Positions 47,984 to 59,207 of a stretch of DNA of 64,000 nucleotides are shown in pieces (the first letter of the stretch is position 1; each line of letters opens with the position of its first letter). The position numbers and the translations under genes were made by a program. Source of the DNA: Thermoanaerobaculia bacterium (GTDB lineage: Bacteria; Acidobacteriota; Thermoanaerobaculia; Multivoradales; JAHEKO01); contig CALZKB010000008.1 in assembly GCA_945787575.1 (NCBI GenBank), positions 1-64,000 on the forward strand. Reading direction: 5' to 3'. The notes beneath the pieces are model-generated. The model was given only the letters and a program-made list of their open reading frames with translations, had not been told where the DNA came from and searched no databases.

Positions 47984-49312
47984 GTGTCCCCTGGTTCTCG
48001 AAGCTCCGCGGGCAATTCCTCGTTGGGTCTCGTTCGCGGCGATTTGCTGCCGCGGATGGTGGCGCCGCTCACCGGCGCCGCCACCCGTGCCCATCTTCGC
48101 CGCGCCACCCGGGCCGAAACCAACGGTCTCACTCCCCCTCGCGCCGGCCAGCCGGTGGTCTGGGCGGCGGCCAAGGGCGCCAACGTCCTCGATCTCGAAG
48201 GCAACCGTTACCTCGACGTCACCTCCGGTTTCGGCGTCGCCGCAATCGGCCATCGCCACCCGGAGGTCGTCGCCGCCGTCCGCCGGCAGGCCGGCCGCCT
48301 CATTCACGGTCTGGGCGACGCTCACGCCCATCCGTGGCGATCCGAGCTCGCCCAGCGGCTCGCCGCCAAGGTGCCGATCACCGCGGCTCGGGTCGCCTTC
48401 GCGGTCTCCGGCGCCGACGCCGTCGAACTCGCCATCAAGACCGCCTTGCTCGCCACCGGTCGCAATCACCTGCTGGCCTTCGTCCCCTCCTACCACGGGC
48501 TCACCCTCGGCGCTCTGGCGGTGACCTCCAGGCGGGCGTTCCGACAGGTTGTCGATCCCTACCTGCATTCCGAGGTTTCGGTTCTGCCATACGGGTGTCC
48601 GCTCTCGCGAATCGAGGCGACGCTGCGTCGTCGCAAAGTGGCCGCGATCATCGTCGAGCCGATCGTCGGCCGCGAGGGCGTTCTCGTTCCGCCGGCCGGC
48701 TGGCTGGCCGGCCTCGCGGAAGCCTGCCGTCGGCACGGAGCGCTATTCATCGCCGACGAGGTGCTGACCGGATGCGGCCGCACCGGACGTTGGTTCGCGG
48801 TTCAGCACGACGGGGCGGAGCCGGACGTCATCTGCTGCGGCAAGGCGCTCGGAGGCGGGCTACCGATCGCCGCCGTGGCGGGCCGAGGGGCGCTGATGGA
48901 GGCCTGGAATGAGCCCGGCGAGGCTCGCCACACCGCGACCTTCGTCGCCAACCCGCTGGCCTGTGCCGCGGCCCTCGCCAGCCTCCGCGTCCTCGAGCGT
49001 GACCGGCTGGTGGCAAGAGCAGCCGCTCTCGGCAAGGTGATCGGTCGAGCGCTGGCCCAATGGTCGGCGCGCTACAGCTTCGTCGACGAGGTTCGGGGTC
49101 GAGGCGGGCTCTGGGGTATCGAGTTCGCCGACCGCCAGACGGCCGCTGAGTTCGTCGGCCGCAGTCGCCGCCACGGTCTCCTGATGTTGGCTGGCGGACC
49201 GGAGGGTCGGGTCGCCCAATTGTCGCCGCCGTTGGTGATCACCGATCGCCAGCTCGCCTGCGCGCTCGACATTCTCTCGGCGGTCGCCGGCGAGCTCAGC
49301 GCCGTCGAGTGA
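47984..49312 (+). CDS. Class III PLP-dependent aminotransferase
   Basis: VLDLEGNRYLDVTSGFGVAAIGHRHPEVV, FIADEVLTGCGRTGRWFAVQHDGAEPDVICCGKALGGGLPIAAV. Confidence 0.87.
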   Translation: MSPGSRSSAGNSSLGLVRGDLLPRMVAPLTGAATRAHLRRATRAETNGLTPPRAGQPVVWAAAKGANVLDLEGNRYLDVTSGFGVAAIGHRHPEVVAAVRRQAGRLIHGLGDAHAHPWRSELAQRLAAKVPITAARVAFAVSGADAVELAIKTALLATGRNHLLAFVPSYHGLTLGALAVTSRRAFRQVVDPYLHSEVSVLPYGCPLSRIEATLRRRKVAAIIVEPIVGREGVLVPPAGWLAGLAEACRRHGALFIADEVLTGCGRTGRWFAVQHDGAEPDVICCGKALGGGLPIAAVAGRGALMEAWNEPGEARHTATFVANPLACAAALASLRVLERDRLVARAAALGKVIGRALAQWSARYSFVDEVRGRGGLWGIEFADRQTAAEFVGRSRRHGLLMLAGGPEGRVAQLSPPLVITDRQLACALDILSAVAGELSAVE

Positions 49313-49360
49313 TCTGCGTCATTGTCCGTCCTCGTCTCAGCCGTCGACAATATCGAGGCG

Positions 49361-50359
49361 ATGTCGATCTCGGATTCTCTTCGCCCGTTTCAGGCCCTAA
49401 CTCATTTCAGCGATGAATTGCGAGACCGCCTCGCCGCCTGCGCCTGGAAGCAGGGTTTCGACGAAGGCGCTTATGTCTTCCGCCAGGGAGATCCCTCGCG
49501 CGAGCCCTTCGCGCTGCTGAGCGGCTCGATCGAGCTCTTCGTGGACGGCCCGCAAGCGCCTTTCGTCATGAGCGTCCTCGGGCCCGGCCAGATCTTCGGC
49601 GAGGCCAACTACATCGATCACCTGGGGCGCAGCGGTGACGCCGTCGCTCGCGAGGCTTGCGAACTGTTGCTGTTCGATCCCGACCGATTGGCGGCGATGG
49701 CCGAGAAAGACGGCGCCTTCGAGCTCGCTCTGTTGTGGGCGTTCTGGCACAGCCTCGCGCACAAGCTCCGGCGGGCCAACGCACACCTCGACGCCTTCTT
49801 CTCCGACCGTGTAGGCGGCCGCCCACCGCTCGACGTTCCGGCTAAACCGCGCACCGCCGGCGGTCGACTCGATCTCGCCGCGCGACGATCGGTGTTCCTC
49901 GAGCAAAGGCTGTCGCCCATGGAGATTCACTTTCTCGCCTCGCTCTCCTCCGAGGAGCGGTTTGCAGCCGGCGAGGTGATCTTCCGCGAAGGTGACCACG
50001 GCAACAAGATGTACGTCGTGCTCGAGGGCAAGGTGATGATCTCGAAAACCGTTCCTGGTGCCGGGGAAGAAGCGCTCGCCTTCCTCGAGCGAGGAGAGTA
50101 CTTCGGTGAAATGGCGCTGATCGACAACGCCACCCGGTCGGCGTCGGCGAAGGCTCACGAGGAGGACGTCGTCATTCTCTCGATCGCGCAGGAGGTGATC
50201 GAGGGCCTGCTCAACATCGACAGCGTCGCCTCTACCCGCCTGCTGACCATCCTCTGCGGTCTCGGCGCCAGCCGCCTCCGGGCGATCGATCAGAAGATCA
50301 TCGGCTGGCACATGCTCTCTCAGCCTGGTGGTCTGCCGACCTTCGACTCCATCTCATAG
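49361..50359 (+). CDS. Protein with two cyclic-nucleotide-binding (CRP-like) domains, no evident effector
   Basis: YVFRQGDPSREPFALLSGSIELFV... and EVIFREGDHGNKMYVVLEGKVMISKTVPGAGEEALAFLERGEYFGEMALIDNATRSASAKA. Confidence 0.85.
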   Translation: MSISDSLRPFQALTHFSDELRDRLAACAWKQGFDEGAYVFRQGDPSREPFALLSGSIELFVDGPQAPFVMSVLGPGQIFGEANYIDHLGRSGDAVAREACELLLFDPDRLAAMAEKDGAFELALLWAFWHSLAHKLRRANAHLDAFFSDRVGGRPPLDVPAKPRTAGGRLDLAARRSVFLEQRLSPMEIHFLASLSSEERFAAGEVIFREGDHGNKMYVVLEGKVMISKTVPGAGEEALAFLERGEYFGEMALIDNATRSASAKAHEEDVVILSIAQEVIEGLLNIDSVASTRLLTILCGLGASRLRAIDQKIIGWHMLSQPGGLPTFDSIS

Positions 50360-50383
50360 TCGCCCTCGCCGCGGCGCGGGAAA

Positions 50384-50407
50384 GCCGGCCACAGGTGCCG
50401 GCCCTAG
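50384..50407 (+). repeat. Dispersed hairpin repeat, copy 7 (GCCGGC-CACAGGT-GCCGGC-CCTAG)
   Basis: 6-bp perfect stem, loop CACAGGT. Confidence 0.65.
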
Positions 50408-51498
50408 TGGGATGAGGGTTCTCCTGCGCCCCCGAGGCGAGGCGAAGAGCCGACGGCGAGGATCTTCCGGGTCAAAGACGAGGTCGGCAGACCGTCGAGC
50501 TCGGCGAGCGTGAAAAAACCGCGATCGGGGGTTCCGGGCGCCTCCGCCACCCCCTCCATCCGATGACGAGCGCTCTCCACGGTCACGCTGAATATTCGGT
50601 GGGTGATCGAGTGGCGAACGACGCCGCGCTGTTCGCCGACCTTCCACTCGCCGCCATACTTGTGCTCGAGTCGATCCTCGGCCCGGCCAGCGCCTACTCG
50701 ATCGATCCAAGGGAACTCCCAGAAACCGGCCAGCAGGCGATCGCGGTCGTCGCGCCGGACCAGCCACACGCCCCGATCGCCGCCTTCGACGACAAACGTC
50801 CGGCGAGCGACGCGCTCGATCGCCCGCCGTCGTCTCGCGGGCGGATAGCGTTCCGGCTCGCCGGCGGCGAAGGCGCGACAGTCGCCGACCAGCGGGCAGC
50901 CATGACAGAGTGGATGGAGCGGCCGGCACACGGTGGCACCGAGCTCCATCAGCGCCTGGTTCGAGTCGCCCGGTCGTTGCCGATCCAGCAGCTGCTGGGC
51001 TGCTGCGGCCAATCGTCGGCGCGGGCCGCGGTGCTTGGGGTTGCCCGAGGCAGCAAGGAAGCGTGCCAGCACGCGCTCGACGTTGCCGTCGAGCACCGGC
51101 GTGACTTCGCCATCGAGGATGCTGGCAAGAGCAGCGGCGGTGTATTCCCCGACTCCCGGGAGCCGCCGCCAATGGGCCGCCCCGGTCGGCCAGACTTCGT
51201 CTCCCGCAGACAGCTCGCGCGCCGCTCGATGAAGAAGCCGGGCACGCCGGTAGTAGCCGAGTCCGGACCATTGCGCGAGGACCTCTTCTTCACTCGCCCT
51301 CGCCAACGCTCCGACATCGGGAAATCGCTCGAGGAATCGATCGTAGTAGCCGACCACGGTGTCGACTCGTGTCTGCTGCAGCATGATCTCCGACACCCAG
51401 ACCGCGTAGGGATCGGCTCGCCGACGCCAGGGAAGATCCCGCCGGCAGCGTTCGTACCATTCGAGCAGCGACCCGCGAGCGTCGGCTGCAGGAGTCAT
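50404..51498 (-). CDS. mutY: A/G-specific adenine glycosylase
   Basis: VSEIMLQQTRVDTVVGYYDRFLERFP, LPGVGEYTAAALASI, DGNVERVLARFLA, Fe-S Cys set CRPLHPLCHGCPLVGDC. Confidence 0.95.
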   Translation of the reverse strand: MTPAADARGSLLEWYERCRRDLPWRRRADPYAVWVSEIMLQQTRVDTVVGYYDRFLERFPDVGALARASEEEVLAQWSGLGYYRRARLLHRAARELSAGDEVWPTGAAHWRRLPGVGEYTAAALASILDGEVTPVLDGNVERVLARFLAASGNPKHRGPRRRLAAAAQQLLDRQRPGDSNQALMELGATVCRPLHPLCHGCPLVGDCRAFAAGEPERYPPARRRRAIERVARRTFVVEGGDRGVWLVRRDDRDRLLAGFWEFPWIDRVGAGRAEDRLEHKYGGEWKVGEQRGVVRHSITHRIFSVTVESARHRMEGVAEAPGTPDRGFFTLAELDGLPTSSLTRKILAVGSSPRLGGAGEPSSH

Positions 51499-51610
51499 CG
51501 GGAGTTCGGCGCCGCCAACATGGCCGCCGAGACTACCTGAAGGTCAGAACGGCGCGGCGGCGGGTCGGGCGCCGACGGCAGGAGCGAGCTTCGCTGAGGG
51601 GAGCAAGGAA

Positions 51611-51740
51611 GGGGAGGTTCCGGTGTTGCGGAATGTGATGTCGTCCCTGCAGAGCAGGAACTATGTTGCGGGTTGAGACGGGACGAGACATACTGTTGCA
51701 GTTGTCTCGCTGTTGAGGACTCAAGTAGAGGAACCTCCCC
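51611..51740. ncRNA. Candidate multibranched structured RNA/element (strand unknown)
   Basis: 11-bp closing stem GGGGAGGTTCC/GGAACCTCCCC; internal CCTGC-AGA-GCAGG; TTGAG/CTCAA enclosing CGAGACATACTG-TTG-CAGTTGTCTCG. Confidence 0.5.
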
Positions 51741-51865
51741 GCATATCCTTACAGCTCACATTGGTACGCAAACACCGTGCCAGGATTTCCGTCCAGGCGA
51801 GCGTTTTGGGCTGAATCGAGCATCAGACTCCTGACCGAGACCCCTTTCCCGAGCTCCGACACCCT

Positions 51866-53578
51866 ATGAAGAAGTTGCTCTTGCTGGTCGTTGCGCTGAT
51901 CGGCCTCGCCGTTCTGATTGCGGTCGTCTCGGTCAATCTGCGCGGCGGTCGTTCGACTCCTCTGGCGGACGACACCGTCCTGAGACTGCGTTTGGATCAA
52001 CCGTTAGTGGACTATTTGCCGACGCCCGAGGTCCCTTTTCTGCGCCGAATCGCCGCCCCGAGCCTCGTCGACATCTACCTGGCCCTGCGCCGCGCCCGGC
52101 AGGACGGACGGGTCGAGGGACTGGTCGTCGAGATCCACCACGCCGCTTTCAGCCTCGCCCAAGCAGAAGAGCTCCGGCGGCAGATCCAGGCGGTAGCAGC
52201 CGCGGGCAAGACGGTCGAGTGCTACTTGGAGACCGCCGGCGAAGGCACCAACGGCACACTCGCCTACTTCGTCGCTACCGCCTGTCCACGCATCACTCTC
52301 TCGACACCGGGCGAGCTCAACATCATCGGCCTGTATGCCGACAGCCTCTTCTTTCGCGGCACCCTCGACAAACTGAAGATCGAGCCGGAGTTCGAGCACG
52401 CCGGCGCCTACAAGAGCGCCTCCGAGACCTACACCCAGCGTCAGCATTCCAGCAGCTCGAGAGAGGCGCTGTCCTCGTTGTTGGACGATCTCTACGAGCA
52501 GATCGTGACGGCGATCGCCGAAGCGCGAGGACTCGAGACCTCTCGCGTCCGCCAGCTGATCGATGGCGCCCCTTACGTGGCGTCGGAAGCGCTCGATCTC
52601 GGGCTGATCGATGCGCTCGCCTACCCCGACGAATTCGACGATGGGGTCACCGACACCCTCGGATCCCGCGATTCCTGGCTCGATCTTCACGCCTACGGGT
52701 CCCAAACTTTGGCGCTCCGAGGCCAAAAAATAGCAGTCGCCTTCGCCCAGGGCACGATCGTGCGCGGAGCCGGTGGAGTGGACGCTTGGAGCCGCGAGAT
52801 GTTCGTCGGTTCCAGTGACTTCGGCGCGGTGCTGCGTCGCCTCGGTGACGACGACTCGATCGCCGCCGTGATTCTGCGCGTCGACAGCCCCGGCGGCTCG
52901 GCGCTCGCCTCCGATCTCCTGCTGCGCGAAGTCGAGCGTCTCGCCGAGATCAAGCCGGTCGTCGTGTCGATGTCCGGCGTCGCTGCGTCTGGCGGCTACT
53001 ACATCTCCACCAAGGCCGAGCACATCGTCGCCGAGTCGATGACGATCACCGGCTCGATCGGCGTCGTCGCCGGCCGTCTGCTCACCCGCCGCTTCCAGGA
53101 AGAGCTGCTCGGTATTTCGCACGACGTCCTGCGGCGCGGCGCCAACGCCGATTTCTACTCTTCCCTCGACCGCTGGCGACCCGCCCAGCGGCAACGTTTC
53201 GTGGAGATCATGAACGGCGTCTACGAGACCTTCGTCGGCCACGTCGCCGAGGGTCGGGAGATGGACGTCGCGACCGTCGAGGAGGTGGCGCAAGGCCGCG
53301 TCTGGAGCGGCCTCAGTGCCGCCGAGCGCGGCCTCGTCGACGAGCTCGGGGGCTTCGACGCCGCTTTACTCGCCGCCGCATCGGCCGCCGATCTCGATCC
53401 CGACGAGGTGCGGCTCGCTCTCTATCCGGCGCCGCCCTCGCTGTTCGAGTTCTTGACCGGCCAGCGCGATCCCGGTCTCTTTTCCCACTGGCTCTTTCGC
53501 CGTCTGCTCGACTCCGAGAATCCGCTTTTCAACCTGCGGCTGCCCCCGGATCTGGCGAGTCTCAATCAGCTCTCGTAA
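51866..53578 (+). CDS. sppA: Signal peptide peptidase SppA (67K type)
   Basis: N-terminal TM; VILRVDSPGGSALASDLLLREVERL, VVSMSGVAASGGYYISTKAEHIVAESMTITGSIGV. Confidence 0.93.
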   Translation: MKKLLLLVVALIGLAVLIAVVSVNLRGGRSTPLADDTVLRLRLDQPLVDYLPTPEVPFLRRIAAPSLVDIYLALRRARQDGRVEGLVVEIHHAAFSLAQAEELRRQIQAVAAAGKTVECYLETAGEGTNGTLAYFVATACPRITLSTPGELNIIGLYADSLFFRGTLDKLKIEPEFEHAGAYKSASETYTQRQHSSSSREALSSLLDDLYEQIVTAIAEARGLETSRVRQLIDGAPYVASEALDLGLIDALAYPDEFDDGVTDTLGSRDSWLDLHAYGSQTLALRGQKIAVAFAQGTIVRGAGGVDAWSREMFVGSSDFGAVLRRLGDDDSIAAVILRVDSPGGSALASDLLLREVERLAEIKPVVVSMSGVAASGGYYISTKAEHIVAESMTITGSIGVVAGRLLTRRFQEELLGISHDVLRRGANADFYSSLDRWRPAQRQRFVEIMNGVYETFVGHVAEGREMDVATVEEVAQGRVWSGLSAAERGLVDELGGFDAALLAAASAADLDPDEVRLALYPAPPSLFEFLTGQRDPGLFSHWLFRRLLDSENPLFNLRLPPDLASLNQLS

Positions 53579-53678
53579 ACGCCGTTCGGCCCTCTTGCGC
53601 GCGCGCGCGTGTGTGCTAACATCGCCGCCCGGCTCGGGCGATTTCGCAGACTTTTCGAGAGAGGACTGCCATTCACAA

Positions 53679-53701
53679 GTTTTCCACAGGCTGTGGAAAA
53701 C
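53679..53701. promoter_or_regulatory. Inverted pair of DnaA boxes upstream of dnaA
   Basis: GTTTTCCACA-GGC-TGTGGAAAAC perfect palindrome; TTTTCCACA is a DnaA-box variant. Confidence 0.75.
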
Positions 53702-53710
53702 CCTTCCGTT

Positions 53711-54997
53711 ATGGACCAAGCACTCTGGACGAGCCTTCAGGACCACCTCCGAAGGGAGTTGGATCCCGAAGAGTTCACGACCTGGTTTCGACCTCTCAAG
53801 GTGCGTTCCGAGAGCTCCGAATCGCTGACTCTTTCGGCTCCGAGCGAGCGTTTTTTGCACACGCTCGAGCAAAGTTACCGACCCGCCGTCGATCGCGCGA
53901 TCAGCGAACTGCGCGGCTCTGCGTTCAAGGTTCTCTTCGCCGTCGACGACGAGCCGGCGCCGGCAGTTTCGAACGTCGTCGGTGAAGCGTTCAACCCGCG
54001 CTACACCTTTGACAGCTTCGTTGTCGGCAACTCCAACCAGTTCGCTCACGCCGCCGCGCAATCGATCTCCAATCGCCCGGCGGAGAGCTACAACCCGCTG
54101 TTTCTCTACGGCGGAGTCGGTCTCGGCAAGACTCACATCCTCCACGCAATCGGCCACGAGATCGCCCGCAGGCACCGCGACCTGAGGGTCATGTACCTGA
54201 CGGCGGAGCATTTCGTGAACGAGCTGATCAGCTCGCTGCGCTTTAATCGAATGCCGGAGTTCCGGGAGCGCTATCGATCGATCGACGTCCTAATGGTCGA
54301 CGACATTCAGTTTTTAGCAAATAAAGAGCGGACGCAAGAAGAGTTTTTTCACACCTTTAATACTCTTTACACCCGGCAAAAACAAATTATTCTGTCGTCC
54401 GACTCCTCTCCTCGCGATATCCAGGACCTCGAGGAGCGTCTCAGAAGCCGCTTCGAGTGGGGGTTGATCGCCGACATCCAACTACCCGACCTCGAGACCA
54501 AGGTCGCAATCCTCAATCGCAAGGCCGATCAGGAGGGGATCGAGCTGCCGGCCGAGGTCGCTCTCTTCATCGCCTCACAGGTGAAGTCCAACATCCGAGA
54601 GCTGGAGGGTAGGCTCAATCGGGTGATCGCATTCGCCTCACTCACCGCCAAGCCGGTGACCCTCGAGCTCAGCAAGGAGACGCTCAAGGACATCATGCCC
54701 GACGGCAACCGCCGGGTGCTACCGTCCGAGATCATCAAGCACGTCGCTCGCCACTACGGTCTCAAGGTGACCGAGATCAAGAGCCGGAACAACTCGAAGC
54801 AGGTGGCTTTTCCCCGTCAGGTCGCCATGTACCTGTGCAAGCAGGTGACCGATCTCTCGTACCCTGAGATCGGCAAGCTGTTCAACGACAAGCATCACTC
54901 GACGGTGATGTACTCGGTCGAGAAGATCGACAGGCTGCGAAGCGAGGATCCCGACCTCAACCGCACGGTCCGCGGTTGGATCGAGCACTTCTCCTGA
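53711..54997 (+). CDS. dnaA: Chromosomal replication initiator DnaA
   Basis: YTFDSFVVGNSNQFAHAAAQ, LFLYGGVGLGKTHILHAIGHE, VLMVDDIQFLANKERTQEEFFHTFN, C-terminal KHHSTVMYSVEKI. Confidence 0.98.
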   Translation: MDQALWTSLQDHLRRELDPEEFTTWFRPLKVRSESSESLTLSAPSERFLHTLEQSYRPAVDRAISELRGSAFKVLFAVDDEPAPAVSNVVGEAFNPRYTFDSFVVGNSNQFAHAAAQSISNRPAESYNPLFLYGGVGLGKTHILHAIGHEIARRHRDLRVMYLTAEHFVNELISSLRFNRMPEFRERYRSIDVLMVDDIQFLANKERTQEEFFHTFNTLYTRQKQIILSSDSSPRDIQDLEERLRSRFEWGLIADIQLPDLETKVAILNRKADQEGIELPAEVALFIASQVKSNIRELEGRLNRVIAFASLTAKPVTLELSKETLKDIMPDGNRRVLPSEIIKHVARHYGLKVTEIKSRNNSKQVAFPRQVAMYLCKQVTDLSYPEIGKLFNDKHHSTVMYSVEKIDRLRSEDPDLNRTVRGWIEHFS

Positions 54998-55312
54998 CCT
55001 CGTCCGCTTCTCTTCCTGGCTCGGGCCCCGCGGGCGGACACTCGCTGGCACGCGGCCCCTTGGGTGTGAATGGACCGTGGGAAAAGCTGCGCACGCGGCT
55101 AAGGAGGGTCTGCGGAAACACCCCGAGCAGCTTGCGATCCGCTCGTTTTAGGTGCTGGATCCACAGCATCTCGACAGCCAAGACCGCAGTCAGAGACCAT
55201 GCGAGAAGCTCGCTAATCACTGGAATCTCGCGACTTCGTCCTAAGTCTCCACAGGCCCTACTACGGTTACGGCTATGCTATATTTCTCCCTCATTCGAAG
55301 GAGCCCTTCCGT

Positions 55313-56410
55313 ATGGAAATTCGCCTCAAGCGCGCCGCCTTCTTGTCCGAGTTGATCCCAATGCAAGGCGTCGTCGAGCGGCGCACGACCATCCCCGTCC
55401 TCTCTCACATCCTGCTGCGCGCGGAGGGCGAGCGCTTGGCTCTGGCGGCGACCGACCTCGACGTCTCATTGACCTCATGGTGCGAAGCCGAGGTGTCGAC
55501 GCCCGGCGGCGTGGCGGTTCAGGCGAAGAAGTTCGTGGAGATCATCCGGTCGCTCGTCGATGACGAGGTAGCGCTACGGCTCGAGGACGAGAACCGGCTG
55601 GTGATCGAGGCGGCCCGTTCGACCTTCAAGATCAACGGCCTGTCGCCCGACGATTTTCCCACTCTTCCGAAGGTCCCCGAAGATGGCGGCCACAAGGTGT
55701 CGTTCGCGCAGATCAAGAGCATGATCTCTAGAGTGCTCTTCGCGGTGTCGACCGAAGAGTCCCGCTTCCAGCTCAACGGCGCCCTGTTGAAGATGAAGGA
55801 CGAAGGCATCGAGCTCGTCGCTACCGACGGCCATCGGCTGGCGCTAGTCGAGAACTCGCTCGACGGGGGAGGGGCCGAGGAGGGGGTGCTGGTGCCGCGC
55901 AAGGCGCTTCAGGAGCTCCAACGGTTCGAAGGCGAGGGTGACATCGGGCTCAAACGCAGCGAGCACCATCTGTCGTTCCAGATCGGCCGTCGAGAGCTCA
56001 TCTGCCGGATCCTCGAGGGCACCTTCCCGGATTACGAGCGGGTGATCGCGAAGGACAACGACAAGAGGATCTCCTTCGACCGGCAGGAGCTCGCGGCGGC
56101 TGTCCAGCGGGTGGCGCTGCTGACCGGCGATCGTACGCGCGCCGTGCGGCTCGAGTTCTCCGAGGCGACGCTCAAGATCTCGGCTGCCAATCCGGATCTC
56201 GGTGAAGCGCAAGAGGAGATCGGGTGCGACTACTCCGGCGATCGGTTCGCCCTCGGTATCAATCCGGACTACATCGGCAACTTCCTGGCGGCGGTCGGAA
56301 CCGAGCGAGTGATCTTCCAGCTCAAAGACGAGAACTCGCAGTGTATCGGTCTGCCCGTCGACGGCGACGATCAACGCTACCTGTGCGTGATCATGCCGAT
56401 GCGGGTCTGA
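55313..56410 (+). CDS. dnaN: DNA polymerase III beta sliding clamp
   Basis: MEIRLKRAAFLSELIPMQGVVERRTTIPVLSHILLRAEGERLALAATDLDVSL; VATDGHRLALVE; C-term YLCVIMPMRV. Confidence 0.97.
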   Translation: MEIRLKRAAFLSELIPMQGVVERRTTIPVLSHILLRAEGERLALAATDLDVSLTSWCEAEVSTPGGVAVQAKKFVEIIRSLVDDEVALRLEDENRLVIEAARSTFKINGLSPDDFPTLPKVPEDGGHKVSFAQIKSMISRVLFAVSTEESRFQLNGALLKMKDEGIELVATDGHRLALVENSLDGGGAEEGVLVPRKALQELQRFEGEGDIGLKRSEHHLSFQIGRRELICRILEGTFPDYERVIAKDNDKRISFDRQELAAAVQRVALLTGDRTRAVRLEFSEATLKISAANPDLGEAQEEIGCDYSGDRFALGINPDYIGNFLAAVGTERVIFQLKDENSQCIGLPVDGDDQRYLCVIMPMRV

Positions 56411-56651
56411 TCCTCCGGCGGCGATCAGCGGTCGCCAGCCCGCTCGTAGCGACTCTCGAACACCGCCGATCTTGCCACTCGAGGGCGGCACTCGACGGCC
56501 GCCGGACGGTTTGGACGGCCGCGTGATTTACGTCTCGATTACGACTCGTCGGGAGGGAAATCCACAAGCGGGGACACAACTCGCGGATTCAGGATCTAAC
56601 TTCCGATAAATAAAAGACTTAGAGCTTTGGATTCGGATCCGAGTGTGATAA

Positions 56652-59159
<2,508 letters not shown>

Positions 59160-59207
59160 AGCACCAATCCGAGGGCGCCGCCGCCGCCCGTTGCGAGATT
59201 CAAAACG

